Shown in pieces: positions 8,100 to 16,431 of a stretch of 64,000 nt of DNA. The notes beneath the pieces were generated by a model. It searched no databases, was not told the DNA's origin, and was given only the letters and a program-made list of their open reading frames with translations. The position numbers and the translations under genes were made by a program. Source of the DNA: Psychrobacter sp. DAB_AL43B (GTDB lineage Bacteria; Pseudomonadota; Gammaproteobacteria; Pseudomonadales; Moraxellaceae); contig NZ_LT799838.1 of assembly GCF_900168255.1 (NCBI RefSeq), positions 806,001-870,000 on the forward strand. Reading direction: 5' to 3'. Position 1 is the first letter of the stretch. Each line of letters starts with the position of its first letter.

Positions 8100-9293
8100 A
8101 TGCTCATCCCCAAATACTGGGCGCAAGACAAGCAGCGCTTTGAATTGCGCGAAACGCCTAACAAGCCTGCTAGACAAGCGACCATCAAACGTTATGGCTG
8201 GTCAGATATCAGTCAAAGCGAAGCGTTAAGTCATGCCAAAGCACGAGTGGATGAGGCTCATAAGTGCTGGCTGGCAGGTGAGGATATCTTACGCCGCGAA
8301 CGCAGGGAAGAATATAACGCAAGCAACGGCATTCCTATCCGTGAACAGATTATCTCCGAGCATTCTTTTCCAGAAAGTGGATTGCTTAATAATAACGCAG
8401 CAGCGACGCAGCTCATTGTCACGCGCAACAGCTATGGGGCACAAGTCGCCAACGTTGATAATATCGCAATTATCGATGTCGATAATGATCAGTTGCTACA
8501 TTATAAGTATCCTGAGCGCTATGATCATCATGGCTTTATGCCTGCCTTACCAATTGATGAAAGTATTCCATTAGCCAAAGTCAAAATTTGGTTTTTTATC
8601 TTTTTATTTATACTTATTGCCAGTGTTATCGCTTGGCTAGGAGTGTCGTGGTTGTGGTTATTGGCAGTCATGTTTGGTGCGACTGCCTATTTATGGCAAC
8701 AAGCCAGTGCAAGAGATAAAGTGTGGTCGCAAAAATATTCTGACGATGCCGCTTCATTGCTGCCCTATATGACGAATTTAATCAAAAAGCGTATCACCAG
8801 TCATCCCAATGAGTCCTTTCGTCTATATCAAACGCCAGCAGGCTTTCGTATCATTGCAACGCACGATATTGTGTCGCCAAGTAATAGCGTGGTCGAAGAA
8901 TGGTTTGCGTATTTCCATGCGGATACCAATTACGTGCATCTATGTCAGGTGCAGCAATGCTTTCGCGCGCGGCTCACTGCCAAGCCGTGGCGTATGAATG
9001 AGGTCGAGAATAACAACTTGGCTAAAGATATCCCTGCGAAAGACTTTTGGTTTAGTTTTGAGGACACAGATGTAGAGCGTAGCATTGAACAACGTGAAGA
9101 CGCGTTAAAAGCGCGCAAACAGTGGATTGCCGACTATGATAACTATGCTAAAAACTATCGAGCGTGCCATTATGTCGAGAGTATTATTGGTAAAGAAGCT
9201 GCTAATAACAGCAAAGCACAAGCTAGTATTGATGATTTTGTCCGCTGGCATGACCGTGCTTGTCAGGTGAATAAAGGGTTGGAGATGGCTTGA
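8100..9293 (+). CDS. Hypothetical two-TM membrane protein
   Basis: 397 residues with no family I recognise. Residues 1-160 are soluble and charged, residues 163-180 and 183-199 form a helical hairpin in the membrane (WFFIFLFILIASVIAWLG and a second rich in Trp/Leu), and the remaining ~200 residues are soluble with several Trp and Cys-containing segments. AAAGG 9 nt before the ATG marks the start. It lies inside the cluster of OmpA-like lipoproteins, on the same strand, 72 nt after paralog 2, so a link to the cell envelope is plausible but only by position. Confidence 0.75.
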   Translation: MLIPKYWAQDKQRFELRETPNKPARQATIKRYGWSDISQSEALSHAKARVDEAHKCWLAGEDILRRERREEYNASNGIPIREQIISEHSFPESGLLNNNAAATQLIVTRNSYGAQVANVDNIAIIDVDNDQLLHYKYPERYDHHGFMPALPIDESIPLAKVKIWFFIFLFILIASVIAWLGVSWLWLLAVMFGATAYLWQQASARDKVWSQKYSDDAASLLPYMTNLIKKRITSHPNESFRLYQTPAGFRIIATHDIVSPSNSVVEEWFAYFHADTNYVHLCQVQQCFRARLTAKPWRMNEVENNNLAKDIPAKDFWFSFEDTDVERSIEQREDALKARKQWIADYDNYAKNYRACHYVESIIGKEAANNSKAQASIDDFVRWHDRACQVNKGLEMA

Positions 9294-9362
9294 TAGTTCT
9301 TATTGCACTATATTTCTCATTAATAAAATAATAGCTTTGGACTATATCAGGGAAGATTGATT

Positions 9363-9959
9363 ATGAAACTTTATAGTATTTTATTACTAACCGCATCGAT
9401 AAGTTTAGTAGGCTGCCAAACTACCGAAATCGTACCGCCTAAAAGTACCCCCGAAGTGAATTACGTAGATATGCCCACATTGCTTATCAGTTTGGACTCA
9501 GATGGTGATGGCATACTCGATGATATAGACGAATGTCCTGAAACGTCAACTAATGTAGTCGTAGATGAAAGCGGCTGTCCTGTATCTGTAGACATACTTA
9601 TGTATGAAGGGGTGGAGGCTCGTGTATTCTTCCCTGAGAACAGTAGTGAGCCTATTGCTTCAAGCTATCGAGGTTTCGATAAATTCGGCGAGTATCTAAG
9701 AAATAATAATAAAGAGTTTTTGATAGAGGGACATATAAGTACCCATGAAAAAAACTCTGGTAGCGGTACATTAGCAACGACTCGAGCAGAGTTTATAAAA
9801 AATTATATTGTCTTAAATTATGGAATCAATCCTAGGCGTTTTAAAGTTATTGGACGGAGTGATACGCAACCAATCGCTTCAAACGATGACCCTGAAGATA
9901 GAAAGAAGAATCAAAGAGTATATGTCACAGAAAACCGTTGGTCTAATACTGATGATTAG
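9363..9959 (+). CDS. OmpA-like lipoprotein with TSP3 repeat, paralog 3
   Basis: 198 residues from the ATG at 9363 (GGAAG upstream; an in-frame TTG two codons earlier is less likely). Signal peptide with lipobox LVGC (Cys18), nearly identical to that of paralog 4. TSP3 repeat DSDGDGILDDIDECP...GCP, then an OmpA-like domain with GHIS instead of GHTD and TTRAEF keeping the Arg. The shared leader with paralog 4 indicates a more recent duplication of these two than of paralogs 1 and 2. Confidence 0.85.
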   Translation: MKLYSILLLTASISLVGCQTTEIVPPKSTPEVNYVDMPTLLISLDSDGDGILDDIDECPETSTNVVVDESGCPVSVDILMYEGVEARVFFPENSSEPIASSYRGFDKFGEYLRNNNKEFLIEGHISTHEKNSGSGTLATTRAEFIKNYIVLNYGINPRRFKVIGRSDTQPIASNDDPEDRKKNQRVYVTENRWSNTDD

Positions 9960-9994
9960 TTTTGACAGAATTGATAATATTTATGGAAGTAATT

Positions 9995-10705
9995 ATGACT
10001 AGAAAAATCTACAACGTTTTATTATTGACCGCATCAATAAGCTTAGTAGGCTGCCAAACTATTACAGTTGTACCGCCCAAAACCGCACCTCAATATGAAA
10101 ATATCAGGACGATGCAAGCGGATAGCGATTTAGATGGCGACGGCGTCCTTGATGCTATAGACGAATGCCCTGAAACGCCACCTAACGTAGTGGTTGATGC
10201 TAAAGGCTGTCCAATAGAGGTTGATGTGGGCGGACTTGAAATGGAATTCAATGGGTTTTTTCCGCCAATGAGCAGTCAATTACCTGATACCTATGATGCA
10301 GTATTTGTAAAAGTAGCAGAAAGTCTTAATGATTACCCAAAAGCCAATGTTTTTATTTTTGGTCATGCAGCTACAAATGAAATTGATAAAGATGCTGTAG
10401 CGACGCTTGGTTTCGATTCTCTATCACGCAATCGCGCCCTTAGCATCAAAAATACTTTAGTCTTGCAGCATCATATTGATGCTGAGCGTATCCGTACTTA
10501 TGATTGCTCAAATAAAATTCTAGTGCCAGATACAGCATTTATAGACCCAAGTTTTGAAAAGCTTAATGTTAAAAATATTGAGGCAAAACAGCGTCGCGCA
10601 ACGTTGAAGGCTAGTAGTTCAGTGAAAGACTTAACGAATCTTGAATATGATTCTTATATACAAATGTATGGTGGGTATGCCAAGCACTGTGAGCCCTTTG
10701 AATAA
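9995..10705 (+). CDS. OmpA-like lipoprotein with TSP3 repeat, paralog 4
   Basis: 236 residues from the ATG at 9995 (TGGAAG upstream). Lipobox LVGC (Cys20), TSP3 repeat DLDGDGVLDAIDECP...GCP, OmpA-like domain with GHAA where the diaminopimelate-binding Asp would be and LSRNRA Arg conserved. The C-terminal ~50 residues carry an extra segment absent from paralogs 2 and 3 but partly like the tail of paralog 1 (ending with a Cys). Last gene of the lipoprotein cluster; convergent with the LysO-like gene. Confidence 0.85.
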   Translation: MTRKIYNVLLLTASISLVGCQTITVVPPKTAPQYENIRTMQADSDLDGDGVLDAIDECPETPPNVVVDAKGCPIEVDVGGLEMEFNGFFPPMSSQLPDTYDAVFVKVAESLNDYPKANVFIFGHAATNEIDKDAVATLGFDSLSRNRALSIKNTLVLQHHIDAERIRTYDCSNKILVPDTAFIDPSFEKLNVKNIEAKQRRATLKASSSVKDLTNLEYDSYIQMYGGYAKHCEPFE

Positions 10706-10738
10706 TGGTAAATTCTGATAAACCGTCAAAATTTATGC

Positions 10739-11650
10739 TTACCCCAACGCCGAAAATACCACCATCAGCACGGGCGCGACAATATTAATAATAAAGCCAA
10801 AGCTAATCGCCAATGGCACCACTTTTAGACCACCTGATTGCTGAATAATTGGCAGAGTAAAATCTAAACTGGTCGCACCGCCAAGTCCGACGGAAGCGGA
10901 CGGATATTTACGCATAAAGACGGGAATAAATATCAACGCAAAGAACTCCCGTATCAAGTCATTAAACAACGCCACACTGCCCCAAATCGCCCCATAAGCA
11001 TCGGTCATCACAATCGCAGATAGCGAATACCAACCAAATCCTGACGCCAGTGCCAAACCTTTTGTCCACGAAACTTCACTAAATATCATGGCAAAAATAA
11101 GCCCGCCAACCAGCACGGCTAGCGTAAAGATAATGCTCATCTCAACACCGCGTTTATTAAGCAGCACTTCTTTTAACGTAATACCGGAACCTTTTAGCCC
11201 AATACCAACTAACAAAATTAATATCATTAGCATCACCGTCATGGTGTTTTCAGGTGGCATATAATCGGTTGGTAGAAAATAGCCAATTACCATCCCAATC
11301 ACCACACAGATCACTTGGGCGAGGCTGCCGCGAATACTAACGCGATGCTCTTTAGATTTGACGCTAGGTTTTTTGGCATGCCACGGACGCAGGCGATCAA
11401 ATAGCATCAGAGCAAATAAACCCGACCCAATCGTCAATATCGATAATATCGTGACATAAAGGGCTATTTCTCCTACTTGACTGCCAAGCCCTTCCACTTG
11501 TGATAACTCAATACCAATCAAACCTAAAATAATAAAGACCAAATAAGACAGGCCTTTATCGGCAATCTTAGTCATGGTTGGATTGGAGGGAATGGCAAAA
11601 CCAATAAACATCGGCATTAAGACCAAGACCAGAGTAACGAGATTTTGCAT
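10739..11650 (-). CDS. LysO-like lysine exporter (DUF340 family)
   Basis: 303 residues from the ATG at 11650, close to the ~299 residues of E. coli LysO (YbjE). Polytopic inner-membrane protein with about eight hydrophobic segments starting right at the N-terminus (MQNLVTLVLVLMPMFIG). Conserved-looking polar positions occur in the C-terminal half (GFGWYSLSA, NDLIREFFALI), a region with the family's known signature. Role: probable efflux of lysine or a related basic amino acid. A GTG 33 codons upstream would add a cytosolic tail not expected for the family, so I prefer 11650 although its ribosome binding site is weak. Confidence 0.85.
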   Translation of the reverse strand: MQNLVTLVLVLMPMFIGFAIPSNPTMTKIADKGLSYLVFIILGLIGIELSQVEGLGSQVGEIALYVTILSILTIGSGLFALMLFDRLRPWHAKKPSVKSKEHRVSIRGSLAQVICVVIGMVIGYFLPTDYMPPENTMTVMLMILILLVGIGLKGSGITLKEVLLNKRGVEMSIIFTLAVLVGGLIFAMIFSEVSWTKGLALASGFGWYSLSAIVMTDAYGAIWGSVALFNDLIREFFALIFIPVFMRKYPSASVGLGGATSLDFTLPIIQQSGGLKVVPLAISFGFIINIVAPVLMVVFSALG

Positions 11651-11964
11651 GGGGAAGGGCTCGCGGCATTTTTTAAAAGACGTTTTCAAGAAGGCATTTC
11701 TAAGAAGCGGGAGATTGTAACATATCAGGCTACCGATACTGATATGCACAACTAAAATTCATGGCAAATTATGCAACGCTATTGCTTAATGACTATTATT
11801 TTAATGGATGGTAGTGATGACATTACATATTGGTTTTGATTGTGTTCAAATCACTTAAAAAAGACTCAGAATTAGTTTTAAAGCTGCGTTAAGTCCAATT
11901 CTAATACTTTACCTGATCAACTTTTGTTGCTACATTGAAGTAATAAATATATTTGGCAGGCACT
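11651..11964. other. Divergent promoter region
   Basis: AT-rich 314-bp gap between the LysO-like gene (leftward) and the lipid fusion gene (rightward). It must hold promoters for both. I see no clear operator, repeat or small gene. Confidence 0.4.
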
Positions 11965-14703
11965 ATGTCGTTATACCAGCTCAAGACCCAATTTCAAGAT
12001 CAGCTGCGACCCATAAGTGACACTTTTGTTGAGCAAAAAATCACTGCTAATCAAGTGACGGTGTCAGCTGTATTATTGAGTATTGGTACGGCTTATGTGA
12101 TTGCTAAGCCAGCAACTGAAAAGCAGGCATTATGGCTGTTATTACCTTCTTCTTTGTTTATACGTATGGCGCTCAATGCCATCGATGGCATGATGGCGCG
12201 TGAGCATGGGCAGGCATCAAAACTTGGGGCGATACTGAATGAAGCTGGAGATATTATTGCGGACACGGCATTATTAGCCAGTCTGATGCCTCATGTTACT
12301 AATAGCCAATCACAAGTATTAGAAAGAGATGTCTTCTCAAACCAGCGCCACATTATTAACCTGATTGCGCTAAGTACGAGCACTGAACTATTAGCCATGG
12401 CCAGTGGTGCATTTCTAAATATTCGGACAAACCAAGGACCGTTAGGTAAAAGTGATCGGGCTTTTATGCTTGGTGTGCTGGGTGCTTTTATAGGTAGTAA
12501 AGCGCCGTTATCGTTATCTCCTATAAGAATAGGGCAGTTATGCTTACTAACAGAGGCGCTATTAATAAAAACCTGTCTTAATCGTTTACGCTATATGGCA
12601 AACTTATATTTGATGCGTCAGCCGCCTGTGCTTAAATCAGGTTTAAATGTATTATCAAGTGATAAATCAAGTCTTCAATCAAATATATTTGATACAAAAT
12701 CTGACTATCTTACTTCTCCAGCCTTTTTGCACCATTCTTCTGTTAAAGCTTCCTTATTGGAGTCCAAAATAATGCCATCTATGTCTAAAACTACTATAAA
12801 TGCACCAGATTCAGTAAGGGAAACCCCTAACAACATGAATTTTTCTAAACAAGCCATTATCAATGGTGAAAGTTGCTATAACGCTTATGATGGTACGGCG
12901 ATTTATTACCGCTATTGGCTAACAATGCCTTTAGAGGAGTTAGAAAAGGCAGAGCAGCAACCTACACAACAAAAGCGCCAAGTCATTTTATTACATCGTG
13001 GTCATGAGCATTCGGGACGCCTAGCAGAGCTGGGGCAACAGTTTGCCATCGCAGGCTATCAAATATTCGCTTGGGATGCACGTGGTAATGGACGCTCAGG
13101 CGGCATCAAAGATCATGCCGAGAGCGTGACTCAGCTTGAGCGCGATTTAAACGATTTTGTGCAAATGGTTATTGGACAGACGGGTATAGCCATTGACGAT
13201 ACGCTAATCGTCGCCAGTAGTATCGGTGCCGTACTAGCAGCAGCATGGGTACATGATTATGCGCCCAATATTCGCGGCATGATACTCGGCACACCTGCGC
13301 TGCGCATTCACTTATATATGCCGTTTGCGATACCGTCGTTAAAGGTGGCGCGCGCACTTGGGGTAATGTCACGCGTTAGTAGTTACGTCAAAGCGCAAGT
13401 ATTGACCCACGATAAAGAAGCACAGCAAGCCTACAATGCCGATCCGCTCATCTCAAACAGTATCTCAACCGACCTGCTTATCGATACCCATGCGACTGGA
13501 CAGCGTTTACTCGATGATGCCGGCGCTATCACGGTGCCGACGTTTGTATTATGTGCCGGTAAAGATTATGTGGTTGATAAGCAGGCTGAGCGTGATTTTT
13601 ATGAGGCAATCAATACGCCCGTGAAGCGTTGGCAACTATATCCAGACAGCTATCATGCTATCTTTCATGAGACCAATAAGGCAGATGTCTTTGATGATTG
13701 TATTAATTTCGCTGAGCAAGTATTCAGTACGGAGGTAAAAGCGCCTGATTTGCGTACAGCGCATCTTAATAGTGCCAGTAAAGACAAGGTTGATCGTTTA
13801 GCAATTAAACCCTTTAATCCAAGCTTTGCGCTGACGCGTTTTGCCATGCAAAAATTCGGTCATGTCAGCGACGCTATTGCCACAGGACTTGAACATGGTT
13901 TTGACTCCGGTCATTCGCTCGATCACGTTTATTATAATCAGCCCAGTGGGCAGAATAAATTTGGGCAGGCGGTCGATAAGTTTTATCTCAATAATATCGG
14001 CTGGCAAGGAATTCGTATCCGCCGTGAGCATATATTAGAGCTGGCACGTGAAGCATTGGCAGATATTAAGCTTGCCAATCAAAATCAATTTAATCAAAAC
14101 AGCCCTGATGAGCCATACCAACCAAAATTACTAGATATTGCCAGTGGGCATGGTTTTTACGCGTTTGATTTATTGACAGAGTTTGAAAACTTACATGCTG
14201 AGCTACGTGATTATGAGATGCATAATATCCAAGCATTACAGGCCAAAGCAGAGCAGTTAGAGATTGCTGATCGTGTCATCACGTGTCAAAAAGATGCGTT
14301 TGACCCTGCCAGTTATTCAAATGTGCAGAAGGGAAGTGCAAGCGTTAAAGAAACACCGTTAAAAAAGTCAGGCTTTGATATCGCTATTGCCTCCGGTGTT
14401 TTTGAATTGTTTTCGGATAACACGCTACCAGCGACGGCATTGACAGGTATTTATGACAGCTTACAAGCTGGTGGCTATTTAATTTATACCAATCAGCCGT
14501 GGCACCCTGAACAGGAATTTATCAGTAAAACCTTAAATAATCATCGCGGTAGTAGTTGGGTGATGCGCTGTCGCTCACAAGCTGAAATGGATCAATTGGT
14601 TGAGTGTGCAGGCTTTAAAAAAGTTGCGATGCGTATCGATAGGTTTGGTATCTTTACCGTGTCATTAGCAATTAAAACAGCACCAGCCAGTTGTGAATCA
14701 TAA
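11965..14703 (+). CDS. Trifunctional fusion: CDP-alcohol phosphatidyltransferase + alpha/beta hydrolase + SAM methyltransferase (YnbA-YnbC-like)
   Basis: 912 residues from the ATG at 11965 (GGCAGG upstream). Domain 1 (about 15-215) is a membrane CDP-alcohol phosphatidyltransferase; the signature reads NAIDGMMAR at 71-79 and GAILNEAGD at 88-96, so two of the four usual Asp are Asn (71, 92). Domain 2 (about 290-585) is an alpha/beta hydrolase with probable triad Ser419 (ASSIGA), Asp534 (GKDYVVD) and His564 (SYHAIFHE). Domain 3 (about 640-912) is a class I methyltransferase with motif I LDIASGHG at 723-730. E. coli encodes the same activities separately as ynbA and ynbC, beside cytidylyltransferase ynbB. 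Neighbours here are also lipid enzymes. Likely makes or remodels an unusual phospholipid at the inner membrane; the substrate is unknown. Confidence 0.85.
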   Translation: MSLYQLKTQFQDQLRPISDTFVEQKITANQVTVSAVLLSIGTAYVIAKPATEKQALWLLLPSSLFIRMALNAIDGMMAREHGQASKLGAILNEAGDIIADTALLASLMPHVTNSQSQVLERDVFSNQRHIINLIALSTSTELLAMASGAFLNIRTNQGPLGKSDRAFMLGVLGAFIGSKAPLSLSPIRIGQLCLLTEALLIKTCLNRLRYMANLYLMRQPPVLKSGLNVLSSDKSSLQSNIFDTKSDYLTSPAFLHHSSVKASLLESKIMPSMSKTTINAPDSVRETPNNMNFSKQAIINGESCYNAYDGTAIYYRYWLTMPLEELEKAEQQPTQQKRQVILLHRGHEHSGRLAELGQQFAIAGYQIFAWDARGNGRSGGIKDHAESVTQLERDLNDFVQMVIGQTGIAIDDTLIVASSIGAVLAAAWVHDYAPNIRGMILGTPALRIHLYMPFAIPSLKVARALGVMSRVSSYVKAQVLTHDKEAQQAYNADPLISNSISTDLLIDTHATGQRLLDDAGAITVPTFVLCAGKDYVVDKQAERDFYEAINTPVKRWQLYPDSYHAIFHETNKADVFDDCINFAEQVFSTEVKAPDLRTAHLNSASKDKVDRLAIKPFNPSFALTRFAMQKFGHVSDAIATGLEHGFDSGHSLDHVYYNQPSGQNKFGQAVDKFYLNNIGWQGIRIRREHILELAREALADIKLANQNQFNQNSPDEPYQPKLLDIASGHGFYAFDLLTEFENLHAELRDYEMHNIQALQAKAEQLEIADRVITCQKDAFDPASYSNVQKGSASVKETPLKKSGFDIAIASGVFELFSDNTLPATALTGIYDSLQAGGYLIYTNQPWHPEQEFISKTLNNHRGSSWVMRCRSQAEMDQLVECAGFKKVAMRIDRFGIFTVSLAIKTAPASCES

Positions 14704-14717
14704 GTGATGAGTAATAG

Positions 14718-15932
14718 ATGAATGATAAAAGCATAAAGCCTTATGAACGTGTGCAGCTTTTTTCAGGAGGTGGCTCACGTTTTGGCTATTATTTAGGCAG
14801 CTATGCGGCACTAGTAGCTTATGATTTGACTCCCGATATTATCATTGGTACGTGCGGCGGTAGCTTATCAGCCTATTTAGTACAGCTCGCGTCCGACCCC
14901 AAAGACTTGCAGCAATTGATGTGTAGTCGTGAGTTGTATCATGTAATTGCTTCAATCAGGCATGTCGCGCCAGATGAAGCCAGTAGACGTCTAAAAATGC
15001 GCTATATGACGCATGCACTCAAACGTTGGCGCTTATCAAGGCAGCTATCTAAAAGGCAAGCACAACAACAAGCCGATAGTTACGAGCAATTATTAGATGA
15101 ATTGCAGCAGTTAGCTATATTTCGAATTGATGATGAGAGTCAATGGCTTAAGGAGCTATCTCGTTTTGATGCTAGTAGAAATGACCCTGATGAAACCGAT
15201 AGCGAAAGCAATAAAAATACACCAGAGATAGCGATTATCGCTAGCCGCCTTTATCAAAAGCCTGCTAGCCACATCTCGCCTAACCATCCATTAAAGCTCC
15301 AAGAGTTGCTATTTGCACCGCCACGTTTGACGGCTCCTTTATCAGAACTCACTGACAAAAAAATGCGATCACCTGCGTATATATTTGCTGAGGAACGCAT
15401 ACATCAGTCTGTTAAAGTTCTGAGCCAGTGGGATTTTTCTGCAGCGATTCGCGCTTCGATGGCAGATATGTATTATCTACCACCAACGTATATTGATGAG
15501 CTTGGCTGGTGCTTGGGTGGCGTGATTAATCTCACGCCCATTGAACTTGCTTGTCAGTTGGCAGAGACAGTATTTGCAGAGACCAAAGCCGGTTATGATT
15601 CATGGCTCGCTGCTCCTGCTATTCAACGCGTTTTTGGTTTTGATCCCAATCGACGTTTGGCACAGGTACACGGCTATCAATCGATAGAACCACTTTATCT
15701 ATCTAACTCTAACCTTCGCGCCCAGCAGCTACATTGGTTACCCTTTGCTGATAACGGTCAGCAACTGGTAGGGCAGCACGTACAAAAGCGTTTTAATCTG
15801 AAACAAATGACGGTCGAGCTGATGCATAGTGACTACGATGGTTTTGTGCGGCAAATGCAGGCGCAATGGCAGTATGGCTATCAGCGTACGACTGAATATC
15901 TAAAAGCGAAAGAGGACTCCATCCGACATTAG
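14718..15932 (+). CDS. Patatin-like protein with altered catalytic residues
   Basis: 404 residues. The patatin oxyanion motif is present (FSGGGSRFG, 17-23). The nucleophile elbow reads GTCGGS at 44-49, with Cys46 where GxSxG has Ser. The usual C-terminal DGG motif appears as CLGGVINLTP with Leu266 in place of Asp. The protein may therefore be inactive, use Cys, or bind lipid without hydrolysis. It starts 14 nt after the fusion gene and is probably co-transcribed with it. Its last ~8 residues (after EYLK) differ from those of the partial paralog at 17799 and probably come from the left end of the adjacent IS605 element, which supplies the stop. Confidence 0.8.
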   Translation: MNDKSIKPYERVQLFSGGGSRFGYYLGSYAALVAYDLTPDIIIGTCGGSLSAYLVQLASDPKDLQQLMCSRELYHVIASIRHVAPDEASRRLKMRYMTHALKRWRLSRQLSKRQAQQQADSYEQLLDELQQLAIFRIDDESQWLKELSRFDASRNDPDETDSESNKNTPEIAIIASRLYQKPASHISPNHPLKLQELLFAPPRLTAPLSELTDKKMRSPAYIFAEERIHQSVKVLSQWDFSAAIRASMADMYYLPPTYIDELGWCLGGVINLTPIELACQLAETVFAETKAGYDSWLAAPAIQRVFGFDPNRRLAQVHGYQSIEPLYLSNSNLRAQQLHWLPFADNGQQLVGQHVQKRFNLKQMTVELMHSDYDGFVRQMQAQWQYGYQRTTEYLKAKEDSIRH

Positions 15933-15939
15933 GATGGAG
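15917..15939. repeat. Left-end subterminal hairpin of the IS605-type element
   Basis: Perfect 8-bp stem CTCCATCC/GGATGGAG with a 7-nt loop, about 10 nt inside the proposed left end. IS200/IS605 transposases recognise such single-strand hairpins. No T-tract follows, so it is not a standard terminator for the patatin-like gene. Confidence 0.55.
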
Positions 15940-15958
15940 GTGAATTTCGCATATCTTG

Positions 15959-16357
15959 TCAGCCTTGCTGATTTTGAATGTACTGCTTAATAATATCTAA
16001 TGGTGCGCCACCACAAGACTCTGCAAAATAGGAACGCGACCAAAGAACAGGCTTGGAGTAAGCTGCTCTTAAATCAATAAAATCACCCCTCATGCGCCTA
16101 CTGGTGACTGACTTTAAGTTATTAACCAGTTTGCTTAATTGCACCGTTGGCGGGTACTGAATCATCATGTGAATATGATCAGCCTCGCCATTACATTTTT
16201 TTTATTCAGCGTCAAAGTGCTTACATAGCTCAGCCACACACTCACTGAAATACTCATGATGCACTTCATCAAGCACATTTTTTCGATACTCGTTAATAAA
16301 AACTAAATGGACATGCATATTAAAGGCAGCATAGCGGTTTTTATATGTCTCACTCAT
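15959..16357 (-). pseudogene. tnpA: IS200/IS605 TnpA (Y1 HUH transposase), interrupted by a stop
   Basis: About 132 codons from ATG 16357 to the stop at 15959. The N-terminal part (MSETYKNRYAAFNMHVHLVF) and C-terminal part match a Y1 transposase and are in one frame, but an in-frame TAA at 16202-16204 followed by a run of A divides them. Both catalytic elements, the HUH motif (ADHIHMM) and the tyrosine (IIKQYIQNQ), lie after the stop. Unless the stop is read through or a downstream start is used, the element cannot supply its own transposase. Divergent from tnpB with a 74-nt gap. Confidence 0.85.
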
Positions 16358-16431
16358 TGTAATAACCGATCTTAAAGGATAGTATTTATGACATACTATC
16401 AAATAGACACTCATTGTTAAATAAAGCATTT

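Noticed and set aside
11651..11749. Longer N-terminus of the LysO-like protein from a GTG at 11749
   Set aside because: Adds 33 residues not expected before the first membrane helix; length from ATG 11650 fits the family.
15917..15939. Hairpin after the patatin-like gene as a rho-independent terminator
   Set aside because: No T-tract follows and its place matches a subterminal IS605 end hairpin better.
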